Below are positions 56,317-64,000 of a stretch of 64,000 nt of DNA, one piece after another. Position 1 is the first letter of the stretch. The number at the start of each line of letters is the position of its first letter. This DNA is from Diphasiastrum complanatum. Taxonomy: Eukaryota; Streptophyta; Lycopodiopsida; Lycopodiales; Lycopodiaceae. The stretch lies in the NCBI GenBank assembly GCA_029204225.1, contig CM055092.1:63065300-63129299 (forward strand), given 5' to 3'. The translations under genes and the position numbers were made by a program. The notes beneath the pieces were generated by a model, which worked only from the letters and a program-made list of their open reading frames with translations, made no database searches and was not told the origin of the DNA.

Positions 56317-57195
56317 CTATTTCTCGAACAGACCTTTGTCCAAGGCCTTTGTGAAAATGTCAACAACCATCTCCTTTGTTCCAATGAAAGTAGTCTGCAG
56401 CTTCTTCTTCTCAATCAAATCCCTTATCAAGTGGTACTTGATTGTGATGTATTTCGTCCTTGAGTGAAACACAGGATCCTTTGTCAGATGTATTGTCCAT
56501 CTACAAAATTAGACGTTCATTCCTCGTTTCGCCTAGTTCGTCAAGGAAATGTTGGAGCCAAATGATTTCATTGGCCATCTTTGCTGCTGCTACGTACTCT
56601 GCTTCGTAGGATGACTGAGCCACAATGGTTTGCTTCTTGCTGACCCAGAGAATTGCTGCTTCTGATGCAATGTTACATCCTCTTGAGACACTTTTGCAGT
56701 CATCTTTAAGAGATGCCCAGCTAGCATCACTGTAGGAAAGCATCTAGAACATTGCATCACAAGAATAACACAATCCAAAATCCTTCATTAATTGAAGGTA
56801 TTGCAAGATTCGTTTCGCGATCTTCCAATGAGTCGAGCCTAGATTTGAGCCTGGACTCATATTGAATTGGCTCATCCTGAACACGGCATAAGCAATGTCA
56901 GGACATGTGTTATCTGCAAGATACATTAGTGATCCAATTAGCTTCCTATATGTTGTATGCTGCATCAATTCTCTTTCCTCTCCAGTCTTCGAGCAATCTT
57001 CATTTGTCAAGATTGTTTTTGCAAGCATTGGAGTATTTGCTCCTTTGTAATTCATCATCCCGAAATCTTCTAAGATCTTCTGGGTATATCTGGACTGATG
57101 AAGATACAATTTTTCTTTCTCATATCTCTGTCAATCTGTAATCCAAGATAACATCTGGCTTCTCCTAGGTCTGCAATCTCGAAATGTTTATTTCC
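56317..57195 (-). pseudogene. Copia G RT C-terminus and RNase H
   Basis: Begins HFEIADLGEARCYLGLQIDR at the chimeric junction. RT tail MMNYKGANTPMLAKTILTNE and linker YRKLIGSLMYLADNTCPDIA. RNase H: SYSDASWASLKDDCKSVSRG, ILWVSKKQTIVAQSSYEAEY and MANEIIWLQHFLDELGE, then after a frame change HSRTKYITIKYHLIRDLIEK and VVDIFTKALDKGLFEK-stop at 56,317. The YVDD palm is missing. It retains the C-terminus that copy C lacks. Confidence 0.85.
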
Positions 57196-58017
57196 TCCAT
57201 ATTGTGGTTCTCGATATCCCATTTGGGCATGCCATTACTGAATTATCCGAGGATTGAAGTTGCAAAAAGCAGTCTCATGATCAAGCGAATTACACAAATG
57301 GCATACACTGATTTCCATTTGTTTTTTCAAATGAGGACACTCATTCGCTGTGTGATTTCCTGTACAAATAGAACACCGAACATTTTTCCTAGTAGGAAAA
57401 GTCTTTCAGATTCCTTGTTTGCTTTTTCGTGGAAATCTTCCAATGCTTTGATCTTTTCATCAAATTGCGACTTTTCATCTTTTCATCAAATCGTCCATAG
57501 CATTTTTCAAGAGTGCATACTCATTATGGCGTTTCAACTCACGTCTGATCCGTTTAGGTAAACCTGACAGAAACCACATAATCATGGCATTTTCGTTAAT
57601 CAATTCAGGTTTGCACTCAGATCTGAGACGTTTCACTCTTTCAATGTAATCTCGAACCATTTCTCGCTTTCCCATTTTAATTTTACTTAAAACTATAAAA
57701 GGGTCTTCCATAAACTTCCGCGGTTTGAATCATGTGATAAGGGCTCTTTTAACAACCTCCCAATATGTATGCTCAGTTTCATCTTGATTATAGTACCAAT
57801 TTTGTGTTGCGCCTATTAAGGCCATAGGAAACAGCTTAAGTTTATCTTGAGGGAAAATTTCACCATATACTTCACAAGATTCAGCATAGATCTGAAGAAA
57901 TCTAACTGGATCTGTTAATCCATTATATTTGGGTAGATCCAAACGGGGTGCTCTTCTAACATTAATTGGATTGACTTCTTGAGGAGCAACTCCCGGAACA
58001 GCTCCAGGGGCAGCCAT
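57196..58017 (-). pseudogene. Ty3/gypsy gag fused to copia G
   Basis: ATG 58,017: MAAPGAVPGVAPQEVNPINV, LDLPKYNGLTDPVRFLQIYA and LFPMALIGATQNWYYNQDET. After a frame change, MGKREMVRDYIERVKRLRSE and GLPKRIRRELKRHNEYA. Knuckles RCSICTGNHTANEC (CX2CX3HX4C, about 57,385-57,345) and CHLCNSLDHETAFC (CX2CX4HX4C) match gag P. About 25 codons later, past one stop, the same frame becomes copia RT (HFEIADLGEAR). Confidence 0.8.
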
Positions 58018-58076
58018 CTTTACAAATTCAGATCAAGTAGAGAATGAGATTGGATCTAGATTTTTCAATCAAAAAC
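58018..58076 (-). other. Gypsy leader, part 1 (interrupted by element H)
   Basis: GATTGGATCTAGATTTTTCA is shared with the leader of gypsy O (48.6 kb). It continues on the other side of element H at 63,947-64,000 (ATCAGATTTGCTAGATC...). The AAAAC at 58,072-58,076 is the target-site duplication of H. Confidence 0.65.
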
Positions 58077-58689
58077 TGTTGAATTCACACGCGTGGGATG
58101 CCCTACACATGTACTTTTGATCTCGTAAATCCAATAATACCATAAAGATCAGACTAGCATTGATTGACAATAGGAAAGCTGGTCATACAAGAAATATTAT
58201 TGTGTTACAAGCAAGATCTGTCAACAAAACATGAAACTAAGCACAAGAAATGTCTCAACTCGACTAGAGAGAGAAAATGAAAGTACAAAACTCGAGTAGA
58301 GAGAGATGGCACAAAGAGCTTAGTCTCCAAATTTGCATTACACACAAATTTCATCATCTTCTCAATGAGAGTACATCACATATATATAGATCCATGGACT
58401 CTCCTCCTACTTTGAGTTGAATTGGAGTTATGAATCCACCTCTCAAGCTATCTAGACTTATCCAAGCCACCAAAGTATGTCTAATTGTGCCACCTAGCTT
58501 TTTCATGCATTAAATGTGGCATGCAAAGTACAAATGGCAATTCCTATGGTAGCTCGAGTTTCTACTTCTACCTACCTTGAATATTTTATTCTAAGATGGG
58601 TCTTTACTAAGCCAAACGAGCTCAATTCATCTTTGGCATTTTTAGGACCCCTACTTACAACATTAGATAGATTTTTCAATATTTCAACA
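58077..58689 (-). repeat. Copia H 3' LTR
   Basis: TGTTGAATTCACACGCG at one end and CAATATTTCAACA at the other (inverted TGTTGAA/TTCAACA). TATA-like CTATATATATGTG on the minus strand near 58,378-58,390. One CACACGCGTG (a one-base variant of the palindrome in the other LTRs). Confidence 0.93.
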
Positions 58690-58703
58690 CTCCTCCTAAA
58701 AAG
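58690..58703 (-). other. Polypurine tract of copia H
   Basis: The minus strand reads TTTTTAGGAGGAG directly before the 3' LTR, the plus-strand priming site. Element B has a similar GAGTGAGGAGGAG at 10,376-10,388. Confidence 0.75.
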
Positions 58704-59716
58704 GTATATAATGTGGATCAAGCATCGATCTTGAGATAAGACCAAGATTAGATCTATGCTTTGAGAAGGCACTTTTGCAAAGTGGCTTTGTGAGAAGATC
58801 AACAATACATGAAGATGTGTCGACATGTTCCAAGTTGATTTCACCTCCAATGAGCTTTTCCCTTACAAAATGGTGTGCCACTTCTATATGCTTGCTTCTT
58901 GCATGAAAAATAGGATTGTTTGCAAGAGCTTGGGCCGATATGTTGTCACACTTGATCAAGGAAAGATCATCCTCTTTGATGCACTTTAGCTCCATGATTA
59001 ACCTCTTGATCCAAAGCACCTCTTTAGTTGTTGTAGTGAGTGCTTTGTATCGGCTCACAAGAAGATAGAGATATGGTATCTTGCTTCTTTGAAACCCAAG
59101 ACACAAGATTGCCTCCAAGAAAGATAGCATATGCATTAATGGACTTTCGATCCATTTTATCACTTGCAAAATCGGAATCCGAATAGCCAACAATGGTTAG
59201 ATCTTCATTCTTGTACAATAAAACATAATCTTGAGTAGAAGATACATATCTTAAAACTCTCTTGGCCATCTTCCAATGTTGGATCTTAGGATCTTGCATA
59301 AATTGACTCAATTTGTGCACACAATAGCTCAAATTAGGTCTAGTGATAGTAAGCCAAATTAAAGAGCCTATAAGACTCCTATAAAGTGTGATGTCCTCGA
59401 AGGATCTTTCATCACCTTTAATAGGATCTTTTACATGTTGCTCCATGGGAGTATCTATGCCTTTACAATTTTGCATATTGAATTTTCTCAACATAGAAAG
59501 GACATACCTAGATTGACAAATGAAAGCATACTCTTCATGAAAATCAATCTCAAGGCCTAAAATGTAATGGATCTCTCCTAGATCTTGCATTTTAAATTCT
59601 CTTCCTAATGCATCCTTAGTTTCTTGAACTAGCATCAAACAACTTCCACTAAGAATAATGTCATCTACATAGATTAGAAGAATGACAATATTACTACCAT
59701 CAAACTTTAAGTACAT
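58696..59716 (-). pseudogene. Copia H RT C-terminus and RNase H
   Basis: Frame from 59,716: [20 protein letters not shown] with intact YVDD, then LYRSLIGSLIWLTITRPNLS, SDSDFASDKMDRKSINAYAI and SWVSKKQDTISLSSCE. A frameshift at about 59,045 splits RNase H. The second frame gives YKALTTTTKEVLWIKRLIME, KCDNISAQALANNPIFHARS, HIEVAHHFVREKL and VDLLTKPLCKSAFSKHRSNL, ending at 58,696. Confidence 0.9.
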
Positions 59717-59952
59717 AGAAGGATCAAGTCACTAAGCACAAATCCTAATGAAAGTAGAAAGTTGTTGAGTCTTGAATACCATGATCTAGGTGCTTGCTTC
59801 AAGCCATAAAGACTTCTAAATAGCAAACACACCTTAGATTTCTCCTTGATAATCCTTGAGGCTGTTCCATGTATATCTCCTCTACAAGATAGCCATTCAA
59901 AAAGCGTTGGAGACATTGAGTTGATACAATTTCCACTTAAAAAATAAGGCAA
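59707..59952 (-). pseudogene. Copia H RT middle segment, frameshifted
   Basis: Joins the RT fingers (up to NVSNAF at 59,897) to the palm. [20 protein letters not shown] is readable in this frame, while the preceding [16 protein letters not shown] is readable in a different one. At least two frame changes lie within 250 bp. Confidence 0.8.
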
Positions 59953-61339
59953 GAGAGATTATGATTCTTATTGTCACCATCTTTGCTATAGGAGCAAAGG
60001 TTTCTTCGTAGTCAAGGCCATATATTTGTGCAAAGCCTTTAGCACATAATCTTGCCTTGTACATGTTGATGGAGCCATCATGATTGTACTTGATCTTGAA
60101 CACCCACTTGCACCCAATAATATGCATGTTAGGTGGTGGATCCACTAGCTCCCATGTGTGGTTGGTGATCAAGGCATCATATTCAATCTTCATGGCCTCA
60201 TACCACTCCTTGGTATTGAGGGCTTCTTGGACATCTTTAGGCTCCTCATGAGAAACAAAATAAGCATAAGTGGAATCAAGATCCACTTGTTCTCCTTTGT
60301 CATCATAAGTGAGCCTCTTAGGCTCGGATCTCTCCCTCATGGATCTTCTAGGAGTGAAAATCCAAGGACTTCCATCTTCAAATCTCGACTCCTCCATATG
60401 TTGATTGTCTTCAATAACAAAAGGTGATAGATTTTGAGGTTGCTTGATCTCGGCCCCTCCAAGATTGTATTTTTCTTCTTCATGAAAAACTACATCTCTA
60501 CTTTCAATCACTTTAGAAGTAGAGAGCATGTAGATTCGATAGGCTTTCTTGTTGGATGAATATCCAACCATTACTCCTTTGCTTGCACAAGGATCATCCT
60601 TCTTTCTCTTTTCCAAGGGAATATGGACAAAGCATATGCATCCAAATACTCTAAGGTGATCAACCTTAGGTTTCTTCAAATAAAGTGCTTCATATGGTGA
60701 CTTTCCTTCAAGTGCAACATGAGGGAGTCTATTGCAAAGATAGTTTGAACAATTGATGGCCTCACCCCAAAAGTCTTTTGGCAAGGATGCCTCAATTCTA
60801 ATGATTTTGGCACATTCACACAGGGTTCTATTCTTTCTTTCAGCCACCCCATTTCGAGATGGTGTATATGCACAAGAAAACTCCCTTTTAATGCCTTCAA
60901 GCTCACAATAATCATGAAATTTATTGGAAGTGTACTTACCACCTCCATCACTTCTAAGAATCTTGATTTTGTATGAAGATTGCTTTTCAACTAGAGCTTT
61001 GAACTTTAGGAAATAGTCAAACACCATAGACTTTGAAGCTAGAAGATATAACCAAGTAAAATCATCAATGAAAGTTACAAAGCAAGTAGAACCACCCTTG
61101 CTCTTTGAAGATGAGAAGTGCACATCCGAGTGTATGAGCTCCAATGGATGTGTAGTCTTGATAGATGACTTTGAAAAAGGCTTCTTATGAGACTTAGATA
61201 TGGCACAAGCCTCACATGGCTTGAAATTCTTGGAGATAAGATTAGGCAAGCCAATAGCTTTGGCTTTCTTGACCATGGACACCGTAGAACTATAGCTAGG
61301 ATGTCCCAACCTTCTATGCCATAGTTCCTCCAACGACAT
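59897..61339 (-). pseudogene. Copia H integrase and RT fingers (480-codon open frame)
   Basis: The longest open frame in the window. Pre-integrase ELWHRRLGHPSYSSTVSMVK with zinc-binding CEACAISKSHKKP. Integrase core with all three acidic residues: LELIHSDVHF, ILRSDGGGKYTSNKF, and NGVAERKNRTLCECA. HLRVFGCICFVHIPLEKRKK. RT fingers: WYEAMKIEYDALITNHTWEL, CKWVFKIKYNHDGSINMYKA and YGLDYEETFAPIAKM. Integrase here is the best preserved in the window, but the frame lacks protease and the RT palm. Confidence 0.93.
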
Positions 61340-61767
61340 ATGAGAAGTAAAAGCACCATCACAAGAGTTAGCATACTCTTTGGATCAAGCTTGTAGATTC
61401 CACCATATCTAGACCCAAATGCAAGGATCTCATCATGCTTCTTGATTGTACATGTATCAACATTGAAATTCACATCTAGTCCACTATCAAACAATTGCCC
61501 AACACTAATAAATTTTTTTGTTAACTTAGGAACAAAAAGTACTTTAGACAGAGAAAGAACTTTTGATGAAGAAAGCTTTAAGGGAATGGTCCCTATGACT
61601 TCAATAGCACACTCATGATCATTTGCTATGTAGATGGACTTCTTGGCTCCTTCATAAGGTGTCATGGATGAAAAAGAATGCTTGGAGCTACACATATGTG
61701 AGGAAGCTCCACTGTCGATATACCACGAACCATTCTTGAAAGGTGATGAAGAAAAACTCGAGACCAT
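61340..61767 (-). pseudogene. Copia H protease
   Basis: GSWYIDSGASSHMCSSKHSF keeps the DSG active site (about 61,700-61,720). IANDHECAIEVIGTIPLKLS, LSKVLFVPKLTKKFISVGQL and GGIYKLDPKS follow. A frameshift near 61,370 separates it from the pre-integrase frame. Confidence 0.88.
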
Positions 61768-61779
61768 AAGAGATCCCTC

Positions 61780-62644
61780 TCCATCACTTGCATGAGCATC
61801 TTCCTTCTCTTCATTGGAAATGTTGGTTTGCTTGAATTGACTCTTCTTCTTGAAGCAATTGGTGGCATAATGTCCCTTCTTGCCACAAAAGAAACACTTG
61901 ATGTTTTTCTTCTTCTTCTTGGATGTGAAAGCTTGAGAGGACTCATCCTCTTCTCCTTTCTCCTTGGAAATAAGATTGTTCTTGCTTAAGAGGGTTGGTG
62001 TTGATTCTTACTTCTTGTCTTGTGCTTGTCTTTGGTAAAGAGAGCTTTACCATAAATGTTGAGAGACAGTCTCTCCATTTTCAAGAGTTCATACTCTTGT
62101 CTTGATTCTTCAAAAATGAGCACACTTTGGAGTGCTTCCAAACTTGGTAGCTCCTCCTTAATGGCATAACTCTGAACAAGGTTGTAATATTCCTCCTTTA
62201 ACCCATTAAGTATGACTTGAACAAGTTCATTTTGGTTGATGGAGTCTCCTATGCATGACAATTCTCTATGGAGGTCTTTAACTCTCATTACATAAGCTGA
62301 AGCACATTCATCACTTCTCTGTACACTTTGAAAAATTTGGTTTCTTAGTGTTAGAATTCTTTGCCTAATAGATGGACTTGAGAGTATCCCAAGCATCTTT
62401 GGCATTAGTACAAGCATCAATTTCTCTTAAGATGTCATTTGAGACATTCATCTTAATATAATGCAGAGCCATCCTAGCTCTCTTTTTGTACTTTGGAATT
62501 TCTTGAGGAATTTGTGGTTCTTCTTCAATACCAATATCCATCACATCTTGTAGGATTAAGACAGATTCCATCGTAACCTTCCAAATTGAGTGAGGTTGAC
62601 AATCTTTCACTTGCTTCTAATAGGAAGACACCCATTGAAGTCAT
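61780..62644 (-). pseudogene. Copia H gag
   Basis: Likely start ATG 62,644 (MTSMGVFLLEASERLST), then a frame change to SIWKVTMESVLILQDVMDIG and MALHYIKMNVSND. A second change near 62,370 leads to RNQIFQSVQRSDECASAYVM and LVQVILNGLKEEYYNLVQSY. The nucleocapsid knuckle CFFCGKKGHYATNC lies at about 61,900-61,860 in yet another frame. Related to gag Q at 48.0 kb. Confidence 0.88.
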
Positions 62645-63319
62645 AAAGAATGATGGAAATAAAAAAAGATGGATGAAAAAATTGCTTATCTTTTCACTAG
62701 AGGAACCAATCAAGGGTAAAAAACCAAATCCTATGTAAGACAAAGCAAAAACCTGTGAGATAGATCTCACTAGCTTGACAATCTCTCTAAAACAAGATTT
62801 GAATCACCAAAAAGATGAAGTGTGGCAAAAGTTATGGTTTTCTGAATTTCACACGTGTGCAATACTCTAAAAATGTCAAATTGACTCAAATACAATATAT
62901 TTGTATGAAACAATTTGCCTAGAACCTATAAATTTTGTCTAAATCACATATAGATGAGATTGGTCAACTTCTGGATGATTTTTGTGATCATTAAGGCAAT
63001 AAATGACATGTACTCATGATTTGCCACAAGACTAGGCGCCCTACCTACGACTCTTCAAAAGCTTATAACTTTTGATTGGCTTATCCAACTATCATGATTC
63101 AAATTGCATCAGATTCTACAATTTCTAGCTGAAAATGGGCGGATTTCACACGTGCCAGCACCTGAAATTCCGTACAGTACTTGATCTGGACCATTCAAAG
63201 TGGTTTGAAGCTCTAAATCACCTAGAAAACTGCAAACTAGCTAGAAAGTAGAATCTAGACAATTCTTAGCTTGAAATCTGATCAAATTTGCAAACTTTTT
63301 GATTAAATTTTCTTAGGTA
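62645..63319 (-). other. Copia H untranslated leader
   Basis: About 675 bp between PBS and gag ATG, with no domain. It includes a CACACGTGTG palindrome (62,850-62,859) and a CACACGTGCC variant (63,149). Confidence 0.6.
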
Positions 63320-63332
63320 GGCTCTGATACCA
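63320..63332 (-). other. Primer-binding site of copia H
   Basis: The minus strand reads TGGTATCAGAGCC, directly abutting the 5' LTR end (…TTCAACA). Confidence 0.93.
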
Positions 63333-63941
63333 TGTTGAATTCACACGTGTGGGACGCCCTGCACATGTACTTTTGATCTCCTAAGCCCAATAATACCATA
63401 AAAATCATACTAGCATTGACAATAGGAAAGCTAATCATACAAGAAATATTATTGTGTTACAAGCAAGATCTGTCAACAAAACATGAAACTAAGCACAATA
63501 AATGCCTCAACTCGGCTAGAGAGAGAAAACGAAAGTACAAAACTTGAGTAGAGAGAGAGGGCACAAAGAGCTTAGTCTCCAAATTTGCATTACACACAAA
63601 TTTCATCATCTTCTCAATGAGAGTACATCACATATATATAGATCCATGGACTCTCCTCCTACTTTGAGTTGAATTGGAGTTATGAATCCACCTCTCAAGC
63701 TATCTAGACTTACTCAAGCCACCTCAATATGTCTAGTTGTGCCACCTAGCTTTTTCATGCATTAAATGTGGCATGCAAAGTACAAATGGCAATTCCTATG
63801 GTAGCTCGAGTTTCTACTTCTACCTACCTTGAATTTTTTATTCTAAGATGGGTCTTTACTAAGCCAAAAGAGCTCAATTCATCTTTGGCATTTTTAGGAC
63901 CCCTACTTGCAACATTAGATAGATTTTTCAATAATTCAACA
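63333..63941 (-). repeat. Copia H 5' LTR
   Basis: Mate of 58,077-58,689, 609 bp, same termini TGTTGAATTCACACGTG and CAATAATTCAACA. CACACGTGTG palindrome at 63,342-63,351. Flanked by AAAAC at 63,942-63,946. Confidence 0.93.
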
Positions 63942-63946
63942 AAAAC

Positions 63947-64000
63947 TATCTCATATCAGATTTGCTAGATCTATTTCACTTTTCAAGAATCTGATTCTAT
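63947..64000 (-). other. Gypsy leader, part 2
   Basis: Resumes the leader interrupted by element H, and runs parallel to 48,660-48,715 (TCTTGATCTAATATG…ATCAGATTCTC). It continues beyond the window. Confidence 0.5.

Larger units (their letters stand above)
54719..57195 (-). mobile_element. Ty1/copia element G (RT C-terminus, RNase H, 3' LTR)
   Basis: Minus-strand 3' end of the C/D copia family. The pol remnant (57,195-56,317) is followed by the 3' LTR (56,281-54,719), which is split by a nested solo LTR. Upstream it is fused in the same frame to a gypsy gag at about 57,195. Confidence 0.85.
58077..63941 (-). mobile_element. Complete Ty1/copia element H (5,865 bp, TSD AAAAC)
   Basis: Minus strand. 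3' LTR 58,077-58,689, PPT just above it, pol, gag, PBS 63,320-63,332 and 5' LTR 63,333-63,941. AAAAC flanks both sides (58,072-58,076; 63,942-63,946). LTRs differ at about 26 positions plus one 4-bp indel over 609 bp (about 4%, counted by eye), so it is not a recent insertion. Gag and pol have at least four frame breaks, so it is not autonomous. Inserted into the leader of a gypsy copy. Confidence 0.95.

Overview
The window is nuclear DNA of a land plant with a large, repeat-dominated genome. It has no ribosomal RNA or tRNA gene, no bacterial-type operon, and no intact host gene I could identify. The evidence for a plant is the dense, nested collection of LTR retrotransposons of both superfamilies (Ty1/copia and Ty3/gypsy), several with the plant-typical primer-binding site TGGTATCAGAGC (initiator Met tRNA). 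A CCCTAAA telo-box run and long CT/GA microsatellites agree with this. Nearly every element carries stops and frameshifts, which suggests slow removal of old insertions, as in gymnosperm-sized genomes. The species cannot be read from the sequence.

Layout. 1-2.1 kb: a broken copy of an unidentified protein family (here called U), a copia LTR/PBS/gag stub, and an unknown ORF. 3.6-8.3 kb: minus-strand copia pieces fused to each other and to a gypsy RT scrap. 9.6-12.0 kb: an internally deleted copia element between two LTR copies. 12.4-15.9 kb: two gypsy halves head to head. 15.9-19.9 kb: a minus-strand copia element with a 1.1-kb LTR. 20.0-20.3 kb: U copy 3. 20.3-25.5 kb: a plus-strand copia element of the same family. 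26.4-35.4 kb: gypsy fragments on the plus strand, probably one element split by later insertions, with two compound microsatellites growing inside its reading frames. 35.6-36.1 kb: a BED-finger (hAT-like) fragment. 38.0-43.0 kb: a plus-strand copia element. 43.0-44.6 kb: the best copy of family U, with its own TATA box. 45-49 kb: three gag fragments (gypsy, copia, gypsy). 49.7-54.7 kb: gene-poor DNA with microsatellites and degenerate tandem repeats. 54.7-58.0 kb: a copia 3' end fused in frame to a gypsy gag, with a solo LTR (TSD TTAGA) nested in the copia LTR. 58.1-63.9 kb: the one structurally complete element, a 5,865-bp copia with two LTRs, PBS, PPT and TSD AAAAC, inserted in the leader of that gypsy copy.

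How the parts relate. Functions are those of retroelements: gag (particle), protease, integrase, reverse transcriptase and RNase H, driven by LTR promoters. No copy looks autonomous: integrase, protease or RT active-site residues are missing in several copies, and all have frame breaks. The most interesting items are family U (three diverged copies, conserved start codon and 5' region, no recognisable enzyme domain), the repeated copia/gypsy chimeric junctions, a gypsy gag with non-canonical CX2CX3HX4C knuckles, and short dispersed motifs (TGCGARRGTT and CACACGTGTG) confined to particular element families.
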